Shown piece by piece: positions 23,401 through 36,969 of a stretch of DNA of 64,000 nucleotides; positions within the stretch are counted from its first letter, which is position 1, and every line of letters starts with the position of its first letter. The stretch lies in contig CANTFL010001170.1 of NCBI GenBank assembly GCA_947650285.1, positions 1-64,000 of the forward strand, given 5' to 3'. The position numbers were made by a program, and so were the translations under genes. Origin of the DNA: Hyaloperonospora brassicae. Its lineage: Eukaryota > Oomycota > Peronosporomycetes > Peronosporales > Peronosporaceae. A model generated the notes under the pieces. That model did no database searches. It saw only the letters and a program-made list of their open reading frames with translations, and was not told the DNA's origin.

Positions 23401-26400
23401 AGAAGCGGTCTATACAGTAGAATTAACTTCCTTCCCTAGATATCTAACGTTAGTATGCAATAGACAAAATAATCTAGCGGATAGTGCACATACTCATTAA
23501 GCTGTATGCTGCAACGGTATCTGCGTCCAAGAAATATCGAGGAAGGACGTCATGGTCGATTGCATGTTTAAAAACTACTACATAAAAATATGTGGTTTCA
23601 TTGGATGAGTTTGACGATTTCAATATGCGCGAATGGTAAACGTCTTACATAGCAGTACCACCTCAGAGTTATACTGTGGTAGTAGCTGATATTTTTAAAT
23701 GAGCTAAGTACAGCTTATTTATGAGACAGAGCGTAGCCGATGTGTTGAGATGGGTGCAAAATTCCACGCCGAGCTGTGTCGAGATTTTGTTCGACCATAC
23801 CCGAGCCAGTGTTAAAAAGTTAGACGTGGAAGTTCACCGAATTCATTTCCAGAAGATTATTACATTAATAAGCGAGTGCAATTTGTTCGTTAATCATAAG
23901 AATTGTATATTCGTGGCTGCCGGTATATAATTCCGGGTACGACTCCGATAAAGCCGGCATACTCTTTGACTCATATAAGACCAATTTTATCACCAAATGG
24001 CCAGTTATATTTGATCCCAAAAGGAACCAGTATCTTCTTGACTTTTGGTCAGACTGAAGCAATTTCTCGCGCATCTCTACACTGAGATTTCCGGTCATGT
24101 TTCCATATGGTTTATTCAAAACAAAATCCCATGAAGCTTTCAGCGTCATCACTGTCTAAAACAGTTATTCAAAGGCCTCTTTCAATCTTTAACGTTGCCG
24201 ATAGTAATGCAAGATAGATAGCAGATTGTTTTCGGTAAAAAAATGCACAATTGATCTACAGCAAATTTATGAGAAACGACATCTTCGGCGCAAAGTGCTT
24301 TGTCTATAATCAGTCGCGTCTCGTGCAACAGCTGAGCGCAGTAACCAGCGCATGACAAATAACGTTATAGTTTCGCGTCTTTATTTGGTAGGAAATGTAT
24401 TGTCGTTTAGCAACATGCGTTTGAAGTCTTTGTGTAGTAGTAATATATATCATTGTTTAGGAACATACCTCATCAAGCATTGCTACTATCATTCCACTCT
24501 TTCCTTAAAAAATGGCCTTGTGGATATTATTTTACGCGGAACATAATTTATTCATAATCAATAAATTAGGACGACTTTACATATCGCTGATGTGCTTCAC
24601 GTATGTCTGGTATATATCCGGCAGCAACATTCGAGATTAACGACAAACTTTCTTTTTCACGCTGATAGTAAGTGCCCAGTATTTGTTTAGACTGGGCGAC
24701 GTGATATATGCGTACGCACTAGATCAGGGCCATTTGCGCTTTCAGTTCATTCTTGAAACCATCCCGTAAAGTTGTGACACGCTTTTCAGTGGCTTATCAG
24801 CCTTCATCGGACCGATATAAAATCCGAATTTTAATACTGTATCACACATGAGCTTCCGGTTACGCAACACGCATAGTAGTTTTGAATAGTAGTGATCGGC
24901 AACTACGAATGATGTTTGAGTATCATGTTCACTATGATCGGGCATCGTGGCTGTAAGAAAAATTATCTTGCATATCATTAAGCCTAATGGATCGCTATGA
25001 TATTAGTAGATGCTATGTAAGCACCCGTGCTTGCTAGGGTTCTCAAAAGGGATCACAGTCTTACTCTAAACACTGTTGCAGCATATACTAGCTCCTGCGT
25101 GTGCTAGGAGCCCAATTTATCGACTTTGTCATCGGTGTTTCCGAACCGACGCCAAATATATGGTTTTTGTTGGTTTCCGGATAATGTACGATGAGCCATT
25201 TTGTTGTTGCATCGGAGGCGAAAACATCCAATACAAATGCTGGTATCTTGATTGGCATAATCTTTTGACAAGATGGTTTTATCTCCAAAGTTTTCCTCAA
25301 TCGGGATCCTCATATCTTAATATGATTTGAGTACGCGTGATTTATTCGATTGTACAAGGTTTAGAATTTTGACTGATGATCATTTGAAACTAGCTAATTA
25401 TATATAGGCGGAACTCGCCATTTGCATCTTTGAAGTCAAACGGGTGGGGAACATTCAATCTTTTCGTGGTAAGATTGTGTCCTAGCCAATTGCACAATTT
25501 ACCACCAATCTATATGTGCCCGCTTCGACGTGGTATCCTTAGATTGTTTGGGTGTGGCTTTGAATCGAAAGGAGAGTGACTCACTTGTTATCACTACAAC
25601 CTAGCCCTTGATCTTCATGCTCACTTCCGGGTCGAAATTGAAGTACCGTTGCCTATGAGATTGGAATTAATGAGGCCAACATCTGCGATGGAGACAAATC
25701 GAATCTTAATTTGTAAAATATTGGCCATGCTGGTAAAAAACCCATCGCTAAGGTGTATTTCAGCGATCAAGATAACGCTGCTGCTGTCAAATAAAAAGAT
25801 TACCTCGATGTGTGCCTCTAGAGCGCTGACAAAATCTTAGAAGATTTACCATGATAATTATCACTGGCACGAAAAGTAGTATCCTGTTACTTTTTGAACT
25901 AATCGATAAGAAAATGTGAAATGACTAAACAAAGCATCGCCAAAAATAGAAAGTGCAAAGTCTATATTCTACGCTATATCATAGTAGCCACGTCATTTCT
26001 ACATAACAAGTAGTTAACTGCTATCCAAGTAATTCACTTCGAGTTCCCTGATTTCTGAATACACATACACGATTCAGCTGCCATGTAGGGTGCTCATCAA
26101 TATCACGACTACCGTGGTCGCCTCCTTGTATAAATTCGGCGCAATTTCTGATCTTACGGCAATTCTATGTACTGTGTATACGAGTCTTACTCACCTTCTT
26201 TCGCCAAGTATCAGACATTTAACCTCGTCGTGGGAAGAAGTGACTTTTTCACGTAGCTGGGAGATCGCCTTTTAGTCTACGGACATGTAGCATTTTGAAA
26301 ACTAATATGCAATCCTAAATCATCAGAATTCGATACAACTTATCTGCAAAAAATTTCTTTCGATCGTCACGATGCCACTGTAAACTATAGGCAAAGATTT

Positions 26401-29400
26401 TGAGTCATAAACGCGCATTTCGATTTTTTGACGTGACTGAATCTAGCTGCGACTTTCCCACCCTCATCTAGATTTACATACCAGACATGCTACTCAGTTT
26501 TATCGATATCGCTTCATATGATAACGGTTTAGCGATGTGCTCGTGATTTATGTAAGCTGATCATACAGCATTGCAAGATGAAGGTACTCTTTACTCGCTA
26601 TCTCGTACGATGGGCTTTTGTTGCATTCTTATGATATGGTAATTATAAGTCTCACTCCTAATGAAGAATTAAGGTTGATTGTCTCATTTGGCACCATAAA
26701 ATGGACATTTCGAAGTTCTAGACATTTTATTAGAAATTAAAAATCCTCCACCCTTTTACTAATGGCTCTAAATGGTCCGCTTGTCTCGATTATATCGCGC
26801 CTTTGGATGGGAAGCTTGAGGAGGGTTCCTTACCTCAGGGTAAATTAGTTCTAAAAATTTTTTTAAAATAGACATTATACTAATAAAAACTAACGTTCTG
26901 CATCGACGTAACAACTGTGCAACGTATATCGCAAACTGTGAAAGATACCTTCGATGAACCTTCTATAATATGCTATAGAAGAAATTAAAGTTGGACCTTG
27001 ATTTATAACGCAACGTACATTTATTTATATTCTCTATTTGCGATCGCTTCGAAACCTTTAGCATTTCTAGAAAATTGGCTTTGAAAGCCTATTTAACGTC
27101 ATGCACAACTGATTTTAGCATTACGCGTTTAAAGTATAACTTTGCTTTGTACTTATCGCTTCGTCAAGACAAGAAGGCTTTGGAAAGTTGAGAAAGAAGA
27201 AGTGACCTCGTTCCGAATTATTTACAGACCACTTATCTACACCTCGCTTTGGTGGCAATAAAAGTGTGTCTATCATCAAGTCGCAGAATACAGCTGACTT
27301 GTGTAGCAAAGCGAGGTCCATTGAAGTAGTAATTACAAATGCGTCGAGATTTCTCGTACCGCTTCGATTGTATTTACACCGACCCGAGTCACCGCCAGTA
27401 TAAAAATAAATGTCGCGTATTCGAAAGATCGCGTCGCGCTCTTGTAGTACAGTCGACTAAATCCATTGAATGAGACGTTTGAACCATCTGTCTTCCGGAA
27501 CACTGTTATGTATATGGTTATAGTGGTGTCTTGTCTCGACTCATGGTCTACGACATCGTACATCTTTCAAGACAATTATTCGAATTTTATATTATTAAAT
27601 CGTTTATTTTGACAAATATGCTACCCTCCACGCCATTTATGGAGAAAAATGGGGTAGTTTTATGTAAACACTACTGCAATGTGTAACTGTTGTGCAGATA
27701 AAGTTTTTCAGTGCCTAATAGGGCACTAAGCCTTAACAAAAAAGAGTCAATTGAAAGTAGCCTCTTTTTGTACACAGGTTACTTCTGCTCCGCAAACTTT
27801 AAAGACCGCTACTGATGACGGATTGGCATGGTCGACGTTGATACATCTGCCTGTATATGTGCGATATCAACGGCAACGTAACTCGCATTGCAGACGACAC
27901 ATACAAATGTACCCGCGTCTCTATTACAAATACGAGTTTATTGATACAATAAAACTTCATTTACGTGAAGATTCAGTTGTTTTAATCGAGACCATTCTAC
28001 TTCCTTTCTACAGAGGACGCATAGTGACTTTGTTTACTACATATAGTGCTTAAAGAGTTTTGCGAGTACAGTATGACTTGTCGAATCAATGTTGTTCTTA
28101 CAAAGAAAAAAATTATATGAGTGGAATATAAAGGGCAATCTTTAGTCAGGCATTCTATAGTTTGATTGTAACCTCGACAAAAAAAATAATAATCCTTTGA
28201 ATATCTATGTCAAACCACCTGGATGGCTGCCTCAACCTTCGTGAAGTACTGAGAAACGTGCTTCATCTCAAATGTGTTGGTGCGTATAGTGCCATTTAAA
28301 ACCTTAATTTTAAGAACGCCATTAGAGTCTGATGCCAACGATATTGTGTTACATACAAATCCTTTTAAGCAGGTTTGCTCACTGAAAATCTTATGATGAC
28401 ATAACAGACATAACCTTCATACTGTCATCTTCGTTTGCGTTTTAATCTGGCATTGTCTCTCCACCATATCTATTAGAAAATACAGATATGTAAGGGCCTA
28501 CGCAATTTGTACAGGCGCGGGAAAATTAATGAGGTAGAAATGTTCTTCTAAAATTTGTACCGAAGTACTTGCACTGAGTTTATGGTCTTACAGGTTACCT
28601 GGATACGCAATTGCGTCATCAACAACCTCCTTATAATCGTCATCCATGTTTTATATTACATAGTGGCAAGCATTTTATTATAATTGTTCGTTAAACATCC
28701 GTTGTTTTACAGCAACAGCAACCGGAATAGTTTAGATAATTACATCGCTTTATAATATCGAATTTTGAATCGATTAGCTTAAATAATAGTTTTTAGAGTG
28801 ACGGAGGTGGTACGCCTTTAATTTATAGATTTTATACGTATAAAAAATCTTAAAGTAGGAGCTTTGATGCGGAGATAGGTGGCAGGTAAAATGTACTTGT
28901 GTTACGGACGGCAGTTGCACTGGGAAATTTGTACCGGTGTTTTTTGCTGCTGCAATGATAATTTCATTAAATAACCTGCCATCTTCTCAATGCGCATCAA
29001 TGTTACAGGACCATGATGTGTACAGTTTTAGTCATTCACGACTTGAAATCGTTGCGCTGTGCCGATTCTACTCTTAGCCAAACACGTTCGTATAAGCTCG
29101 TATGGTTGCGTAAGCTTAGAGCCAAGAAGATTAATATTCTTTGATGTGTCTGCATCACGACATGCATACTTTTTGAATTGTTCGTTGTTCTGCTTACGGG
29201 TCTCACGTTGCTTTGTATTCAGTGTGTATGGAAGCGGATGAGATATCAAAAATTTTTTAAATAGGAAATAGAAGCGAAAATCGTTTGTGTCATAAAACAT
29301 ATCAAAACGCGGTATAAAAAGAAAAATATATCTATGTTCGAGACGAAAAAGTCGAATTTATTCGAACTTTTGCCGAGCGATAATACGTGTTAATATGGCC

Positions 29401-29470
29401 ATTCATTATATTTTAACAGCCCCAGGTTATAATTTACCAACACGGGTGGGCGGTAACTTAGATGCTAGGC
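20402..29470. other. AT-rich region without a recognised gene
   Basis: About 9 kb with no coding sequence I can support. The longest ORF is 144 codons at 23066-23500 (+). It is not recognised, and one ORF of this size is about what chance predicts for 64 kb of AT-rich sequence. A 100-codon ORF at 27751-28053 is equally unsupported. Short palindromes around GGTATAATTTTATACC near 21355 and a TACCATAACATTTTATGGTA foldback near 20550 could be remnants of small DNA elements. Confidence 0.6.
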
Positions 29471-29659
29471 GTCTACCTATGATTGGCTCGATATTGGGGT
29501 GCATTATTAAATAAGTAGTCAATAAAAATACGTCTGTATTTGAGTGATTTGTATGATATAGGAAACAAATTCGCCCTTGTTACAAATTTTAACCAAGACA
29601 AAATAAATAGAGCTATATTTACGATGTAATGAAGAGCACTTTCACAACGCCTACAAGTA
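29471..29659 (+). repeat. 5' LTR remnant of the ancient Gypsy element
   Basis: Aligns with almost no gaps to 36781-36969, at roughly three quarters identity by eye. Shared landmarks are GTCTACCTAT at the start, the AACAAATT and CCAAGACAAAATAAATAG blocks, and an ACGATGTAAT/ACAATGTAAT match near the end. Similarity may extend weakly upstream to about 29420. The outer boundary and primer-binding site were not identified. Confidence 0.7.
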
Positions 29660-30089
29660 TGTGGTGGTAACGTAGCCCATACAAAGTTAAACTTGGTAGC
29701 ACTTGGATTCCTTTATATGTCTAAATCATAGATGAACGAGGACTATTCTGCGAAGGTTTTTGCGTTTTTAATAAACATTCAGACTTCCCATACCTCACAA
29801 CGGTGGCGTGACAGGCATTACACCGCCTAGCGGCGGTGTTTGGGGAGATTTGTTATGTCAGTGCTGACGACAGTGACTTCCGATCAATACCGTGATGCAA
29901 CCAAGACTTCAACGTACGCGAGCTTGCCGAAGAGAATAGGTTAGTATCGACTTCCTCGCGCACCTACCATAACGTTGCTTATAACAAGGAGACATCAACG
30001 TACTCCGGATTTGGTCTTGACCATACCCTCTTCATCGCTTATTTAATATTTCGATAGCTTCACGGTTAATAAATGCTCCGACCTTCAAC

Positions 30090-30480
30090 ATATGTTTTAT
30101 GTTGTCTCTTCCTTTGGGTGAGGCCAAAGAATTGGCCCTTGCGAAGCTCGTCGTAGACGATTCAACGACATCCACGTCGGAATATATCCAGGGCGACTTA
30201 GAACTGTCTTTCGAACCTCTTCAAGACTAGACACGTTTGCGTGCAGATTTATATTTTCTTCTGCATAACAGGCTGTCGATGTGTGATTATGTGGAAAAGA
30301 CACGATAGATTGCTTCGTGTACAAACACGAAGTTGATCGACATGGCTTCTCGAATTCATGTTTTATCTGATGATGCAGGAGAGCATGACGCGTTATTATC
30401 TCAAACGTGGTGAACCGAATCCTCTCGAAGAGGCATTGGTCCTCACGCTTTGTAATGATCACATAGTCGAGCTATCGTAA
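30090..30480 (+). pseudogene. Possible gag remnant of the ancient Gypsy element
   Basis: The plus strand here reads in broken frames as short pieces such as NPLEEALVLTL followed by a hydrophobic/charged end near 30475. The LEEA motif preceding a helical stretch is typical of the capsid C-terminus of Ty3/Gypsy gag proteins. Its position, about 1.7 kb upstream of the reverse transcriptase, fits. A 121-codon ORF covers the same interval on the opposite strand and is probably a shadow. This is the weakest part of the element call. Between it and the RT (30480-31850) I could not recognise a protease. Confidence 0.35.
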
Positions 30481-31849
30481 TTTTATGCAGCTCCGCAATG
30501 TACCTGTACGTCTGTCTCAGAACCTATGGAAACCGATGTAATTAATGCATCAAGTAGTCGCGGCAATCCATTGAGCCTTTACCTTAGACAAATAGACAAT
30601 TGAAGCGTTTCCGGTGCGTCTAGACAGTCAATCGTGCGGCTGTCTGCCGAGAATCATAGCTGGTGGACATAAGCACAGCTGCTGGAGACTATTCGTTCGC
30701 AGAATGATCGATGCTAAAATGAAGCGACACTCCGATCGTAGTTGACTTAAGGTGCACACAGATTAATTTTCGGATCGTGCTGGTTGTTCCTTCTCCTATC
30801 TATAATCACGGTTCATAAAGGTTCAATGATGTCGTTGTCGAACTTGCAGATGAACAACCCCAGTGTTTTGCATTATACTGTAGTTTGCCATACCATTTCT
30901 TATTGCAATGGTAAGTTATGGTGTGCGAGATGAACTATGTATAATTACAGTATAGAAATGCGTGGATGCTGATGTATCAGCGTAGGATTGATCGGCTATC
31001 ATGGTCCGTCGAACGACAAAGTGGATATGACGTTAGTTCAGTGTTCACTCATGTGTTGGTTGCGACTTCCGATTGCGCTCACGTCAAAGGAGTGAACAAA
31101 CTCGCCACGATTAGTAGTCAGCACTAAAAGACTGGAGGCTCGCTGTGCTCGAGATGTTCGGTCAAACTGTATAGCTGCACAACGAGGCGTTTGATCAAGG
31201 ACCCCCCTCCCCCGACTGCCACCTTGTCGGACGGACAATATCTCCGGATCGATATAGAGACTATCCAGCACAGGTTCCCCTAATTACACAGATCGACCCA
31301 GCACAATCTATCGACGGTTATAGAGGCGGTCGAGAACAAGCTTTCCGCGTCATATGAGGTGATAGACGACGAGATCTCCTTTCTGTTCGACGATAATGGG
31401 CGACTATGAAACCACACGTACGTGACGTGGTGAAGACTAGTCTCCAACTTCCATACGGGGTATGTCTTCCTTTATCTGCGAAAGCAATGTGCCTGTTTCA
31501 AGCAGCGTCATAGGACACAGAAAAAAATTTCAACGCAAGAAATAATATGCTAATCGCCGAGACGACACCTTCTCGTCAAAGCGCCGAAAACGATTAATTC
31601 GGAGTGAATAAATTCATATGGGCGCTTAAATATGTACAAGAGTCTCCACATCGCGGCCGCGACATCAAGGTAGCAAGCCCCACGTGCACTGCAGTATAGA
31701 TCACATATCTTTTAATTTTTAATATTAAATTTGAGTACGACGTTAAGGCCGTGCTATCAGCAAGTGTTAACGATTCCGTCGCCTAGCCTAATAAACGGGC
31801 GATAAAAACTATGATGCATTTTCCTAGGATATATTTTGCGCCTCGGTCA

Positions 31850-32940
31850 ACCCTGTCTATGACATCGTCTACGAGCACGCCGACATGGGTTCGGAGAAGA
31901 TTTCGATGAGCTTTCAGCGGTTCGAAGAGTTTGGCACGATATCGATCTTGTATCAGCATCGTATATTGCGTGAAGTGGCAGTTGCTGCAACCGCAAAATC
32001 AAGTCATTGCAATTGCTGGGTTTTATTAAAGCCGTCGTAAGGCAGATTAAGCTCTCAAGATCATCTCTTCACATTTAGGCCCGGCTTTCTGTGCGAAGAT
32101 ATCATAAGTCGATTGGCATATTGGGCTCACAATAAAAAACTGAACGAAGCCACGGTCCCGTCTTGTTCAAGGAATACTTGTAAAGCCATTGTAATGGAAA
32201 CCATGCCCAAAAGCGAGCAATGCAGTTCCATCGATCTGACGGACGGACTATGATCATGTCCTCATGCCGAAAAGAAATATTTCGTTCACGGCGGTCGGCA
32301 CTTTAAGCGGGATGATACAATTGTGGCTGCTCATACCACAAGGGCCTAAGAAAGCTCAAACTAAGTACAACCCGATGATGACGTAATTACTTCGCTCACA
32401 AAGCAGTTTGTACCAAATTATTTAGACAACATATTTGTTTACAGCCGCGTTTGACAGCAGCTGAGCGCTACGAATGTTGACCTCCTGCACGTAAAAAGTT
32501 TATTTATATGGATGTTGACGCTCTAACCTGAAACAGTCATTCATATCGAAGGTAAGCGCGAATTTGAAAAAATGTTTTTATGCTCTCGGAAGAGTGCAAT
32601 TAACGGATACCAAGTTAGCAAGGAAGATATCCGCGCGGATCCCGAGGACGTGCCATCGATACATTTCTGTACTGCGTTCAGGGAACAAGATAATTAACGT
32701 CAACGGCTCGGCTTGGTTACCTACTTGCAATATCAAATGAAGAAATATGCCGAGCTGATTTACCCATTATCAACTCTGCTCCAATACACGCTATTTGTTA
32801 ATGGAACGCAGCTCATAAAGTTGCCCTCGACTAGGGAGATCACGTCTGAAGCACCTGTGCTGATATATCCTGATACTGTTCAAGATTACAATTTGCTTAA
32901 TGGAGATGTTAGCTCGGGATGGTGTTTTTGGAACTGACAT
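31850..32940 (+). pseudogene. Decayed Ty3/Gypsy reverse transcriptase and RNase H
   Basis: Reverse transcriptase motifs appear in order: KLNEATVP near 32140, IDLTDGL at 32228-32250 (first catalytic region), then a 40-codon piece from 32264 with FTAVGTLSG and LIPQGPKKA, the fingers/palm motif region. The catalytic box reads NYLDNIFVYSR at 32412-32449, so the usual YxDD has lost its second aspartate. After another frame change the connection to RNase H follows at 32713-32937, with TYLQYQMKKYAELIYPLSTLL and SEAPVLIYPD. Multiple stops interrupt every segment. The product would have copied element RNA into cDNA; this copy cannot. Confidence 0.85.
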
Positions 32941-33839
32941 TTACATCTACCTGCGCACTTGGCTATTCCTAGTGCACACTACTACTACTACTCTTGCAGG
33001 TGCTGTGCATGGTCTCATATCTTCTCTTTTCCGCACACTTCTAGACCAACCGATTTTGTTGTCATTCATACCCATTCGCTCCTCACCCACCAAGACCTGG
33101 CAACGTCGCACTGACCCTGTCTCTCCGCACCCATTACATTTTTGACAACTGTTGCTACTTGGCACCTGTCGCTGCAAATTCAAATTACAACACATAAATC
33201 TACGAAATTTCACGTCTTCTGCGATGCAAGTATTTTCGCGATTAAATGCTTTTGTATGCCACATAATGATAAAGACTAATAGTGCGTCTTCAGGCTTCAT
33301 CTACGATAGATGCAATTTGATGAATCAAACTCCGGCTCACGATAAGTAACTCTTGGTTATGCGTTAAGCGCTGGGTAAGTTCCGAGTACCTTTGCTCATC
33401 GAATCGTTTTATTGAACTTTATAAATCACGCGTAAATGAAGACCGCCTTATATAGTGATCGTTTGTTCCAGCGTATGGCACGTTGATTACCACCTTCTCC
33501 GTATATAATCTCGTAATATTCTACAATCCCCGAAAGAAAAATATTCTGGTTGCCGCGCTTTCTTGACGTCCCTATGACGATTATCCAAGAAAAATGGATC
33601 ATCATCGAGTAAGCGCTGATGACGGATACAGCTATATTTGTTTGTGCTGTTGTGATCTAGGACTCAGTCCAACGACTTCGTCACCGGTGCTGACAATTCA
33701 GACCCAACTTTTTGAGTCTTATGCAAATAATTTCTTTTAGACGGGATCGAATTAGTATCCTCGACACAATAGTTATAAAAAATACTTGCCAAGTTGACTA
33801 GCGGTTCAATCACGCGTAAGGCGCTTGATGGTCCGCTAC

Positions 33840-34640
33840 TGACGTATGAGATTGATTTCTTTGGCCTACGGCCTGTCGTCATCCCTGCCGATGGCGACGT
33901 TCGGGCATGAGTTACGGATGAACATCATGACAATTCAGCTGCTGGTCACCTGGGTTGGCAAAAAGAGGTTCGCAGCCATTTCGTCATTTTTTTGTGTTGT
34001 TTTGACCGCGCATGTACTAATGCATATAGAAATGAGCCATCTCTTGTGAGACATACCAGCGTGTAAATCACGCACCGTCGTCACAAGCCTCATTGCGACA
34101 GCTTCCAAGTGAAATGGAAGCGTAGCGATCAATCGGCATAAATTTTATCTTTGATATCCCACCGGAAGAATCAATACGCACGGACGTTGAGTTCTTGTAG
34201 ATAGTTTTGACGATATGGTGTTTTCTTGTCGGTCTCCGCAAATGTTACGGCGTTGACAACCGCAGCGATCTCGACCTTTTTTTCAGACATCCTGGATTAC
34301 CAGAATTCTTTGTTTGAGTCGTGACCCGCGCTTCACTTCTGCTGCTATACCAAGCTGTTTTAAATACTTGGCATACCACTAATTTTGCCTACAACAGCCC
34401 ACCCTGAGATGGATGGTGTAATCAAATGCGACACCAGACTATTTGACTGTTTCCTGCGCAGTTACAAGACTTCGTTCACGCCGTGACTTCCGTTCTTCCG
34501 CTGTAAATTTTGCTGCTAACATTGCCCTTCTTGCGTCAATAAGGCTGCCACTTTTCTTCGTAAACAACGCAAGGCATTGTCGCGTGTAAACGATTCTAGA
34601 TCTCTCATCTCAATAGCACACGGTTCCCGATCTTGGTGAG
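33840..34640 (+). pseudogene. Decayed Ty3/Gypsy integrase
   Basis: AAGHLGWQKEVRSHF near 33940 corresponds to the start of the zinc-binding module. GLPEFFV then, in a shifted frame, SRDPRFTS near 34318 give the second catalytic aspartate. HPEMDG near 34400 marks the third catalytic region, where the expected glutamate is replaced (the sequence reads DGVIK). FFVNNARH near 34565 matches the conserved stretch downstream of the core. Frameshifts and stops separate all of these. The order and spacing are right for integrase, but the protein is dead. Confidence 0.8.
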
Positions 34641-35639
34641 CGCATAGTTGCCGATGACAATTCACCAATCAATTTTCTAACTGTTTACGTTTAAGACAAG
34701 ATTGCTGCAGAAGCGGCTTGTGCTGATAATGTTGTGGCCAACGTCTTATCGAGTACAGACGCGGTGCATTTCATCCCGTCCTCCGTCACTACATATGCCT
34801 TTCAAAAGTACACTTAGCTTTTAAGTTCGGCTACTATAAACACTTTCAATAACTACGACAAGGCAGCACGAGTTTCGTACGAGATACACTCCAAGAAGCA
34901 GTGGAATAATAAAAGCAGTACGCTGACAATAAGTTTAAAAAAGAAAGTGACAGCGTACTATCATTAAAGTGGATTTTAGACACATATGTGACGAACTTGC
35001 GAGCTAATTCGTCAGCTGAAAGGTATATTGATCTCTTTTGCATTATTAATTTACGCATAGACGCCTATGCGCTATGAATGCAAACATCTATGATTTTCCC
35101 TCAACCTTTAATGATAGAAGTCCTAAGGCTTACATGCCGGCGGACTGCCATTCAAATATTGCCCAAACTTCTTTGCCGGCTCAAGTAATGACAACTTATG
35201 TCGAAGAATATGATGACGTTGAGGCCTAAAACCTGCCAGAGTGCGCACATATATGGTTGGCCGGGTTAATCTTAGTGCGGCAGTCTTAAGTCGGCGAGAC
35301 GCTCAACAAATATTCGACGGTTTTGTAGAGTCCATACGGCCTCAACTGTCGCAGCAGTCGCTATAACGCGAGCGCCTCTCCGGCATCGCTCTTGCACTTA
35401 CCTGTCCGTTTTTTCTTCTTAGCATCAGCACAAAGAAAGCGCATTTCTATTGTGGCGGTATTGTCGTTAGATATTCAAAACGCCGTCCAGAGCAATACAC
35501 CTTATGTCTCAAAGCTCCTCCTCGCTTGATAAATGCTTTGGGAGCGCGACTCTGAATGGTAATATATTTCGTTGGAATTTCAGACTCCGCGCGTCATGCG
35601 CCAATCAGCGACTCGGTGGAATAGAAGAATCAAACCGTA

Positions 35640-35750
35640 AAGCTGTCCGAGGTCTGTTTGTTGGAATATTTACTTGCGGACCACATGTGGGAGTCTCGAA
35701 GTATTTTGGATCACGATGGTTGTTATATGGTCAAGGATAAATTCAATAAG
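35640..35750 (+). pseudogene. Chromodomain remnant of the ancient Gypsy element
   Basis: In one frame this stretch reads EYLLADHMWESRSILDHDG, which resembles the aromatic-cage end of a retroelement chromodomain (a tryptophan-glutamate pair followed by a leucine/aspartate-rich helix). Such domains sit at the integrase C-terminus and steer insertion into chromatin. It lies about 1 kb after the integrase core and 1 kb before the 3' LTR remnant, as expected. Short and diverged, so only a moderate call. Confidence 0.5.
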
Positions 35751-36780
35751 AGAACGGCGACTGCGACCGAAGTTCTCTGTACCACACACGAACTTGCAAT
35801 CCGTGATACTCGCGATCTGTTGATCTACTCTAACCTATCCAGTGAATGAGGCACCTATTGCGATTATTGATAGCATCTAAGTTCTTGTGGCGGTCGGTTA
35901 CAACTGCGTATACGACCACGTAGGTCGTATGTCAGTCAGTCTCAACTGTGTCAACTTCCCCTGCGATCGGTAGGAGGTTTCTATTAATCGAATCATCTAC
36001 GATATATAGATATCCGAGGGGATTCTAATTCAGTGATCAATTCATTGATGAATGTGCTGGATAATTTTTGAAGCAAACACCAATTCTTCCCATTACGGAT
36101 AGAACGTGGTCTCTTAATGTTGCAAAACGGATATCTTTTAAAGACATAAATAGAGAACATTGCGCATCTCCTCACATGTCACACGACATACGCGCTCGCG
36201 CAAATTTTTGATAACGTGAGAGCCGTGCGTACCCTCACGCCGTTCTATATATGACATAATTGATGTTCTTTCACGTCGACTAACAGTTTGGCGCCTGATA
36301 AAGGCGCAGCGAGATCGTTGCAGTGCGTCGTCCGTGTAAGCGTGCGTCACAGATTTTTCTCACACAAAATGGTACTGGGTGTAAACATTCCTCATCTAAT
36401 CAAGTGTTTAAGGTTGTTTACCACCTATAAGACTATACAAGCCATACGATTTCTAGTCCGCGTTCATGAGTCGCGGTGCCTACTCAATTCAGACAGTTAG
36501 ATGGTCCCACCCGTTGTTTGGGATCTCGGCGAGAAAATTGCCTGGGTTTTAGCCGCTCACATGAGTGCAAGAGAGTAAACCCAAAGCCTAAGAAGACATC
36601 CCTTTGGAATTAACGTTGAATGTTTTATGAATTGAACACCTGCGTTTAGTCTTTATGTAGTATAAAGGAAATATAAAATAGTGAGTGGTGATTTACATAT
36701 CAGCCTATAATATATTATTTAAAGTTATAGGTTTAATTACTAATCAGGCAATTGTAGTACCCTATTATTGGACTCTGCAC

Positions 36781-36969
36781 GTCTACCTATTATTGGCTCA
36801 ATATTGAAGTGCAACACTCAATTAGTGGTCAATAATAATAGGTCGTTTTTTGAGTGGTTCGTATGATAAAGAAAACAAATTAGCCCTTACTAAAAGTTAA
36901 AACCAAGACAAAATAAATAGTGTTATAATTACAATGTAATTAAAAGCGCTGTTACAATGCTTTACAGTT
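36781..36969 (+). repeat. 3' LTR remnant of the ancient Gypsy element
   Basis: Partner of 29471-29659, same orientation and length. Substitutions are spread evenly, as expected for an insertion that has evolved neutrally for a long time. The right-hand end and any target-site duplication are not visible. Confidence 0.7.

Larger units (their letters stand above)
29471..36969 (+). mobile_element. Ancient, decayed Ty3/Gypsy LTR retrotransposon
   Basis: Two copies of a roughly 190-bp sequence (29471-29659 and 36781-36969) lie 7310 bp apart in direct orientation. Between them, in the right order for Ty3/Gypsy, are traces of gag, reverse transcriptase, integrase and a chromodomain on the plus strand. 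Every domain is full of stops and frameshifts and no ORF exceeds about 80 codons in the pol region. The paired repeats are best read as LTR remnants; their outer ends cannot be fixed. This element is clearly different from, and much older than, the one at 45779-57385. Pol resembles the chromodomain-bearing Gypsy families common in Phytophthora genomes. Confidence 0.75.

Noticed and set aside
23066..23500. 144-codon ORF on the plus strand
   Set aside because: No motif, no compositional shift from the flanks, and one ORF of about this length is expected by chance in 64 kb of AT-rich sequence.
27751..28053. 100-codon plus-strand ORF
   Set aside because: No recognised domain and base composition like that of the surrounding blank DNA.
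30097..30462. 121-codon minus-strand ORF
   Set aside because: It lies opposite a gag-like stretch of the ancient Gypsy element and shows no family features of its own.
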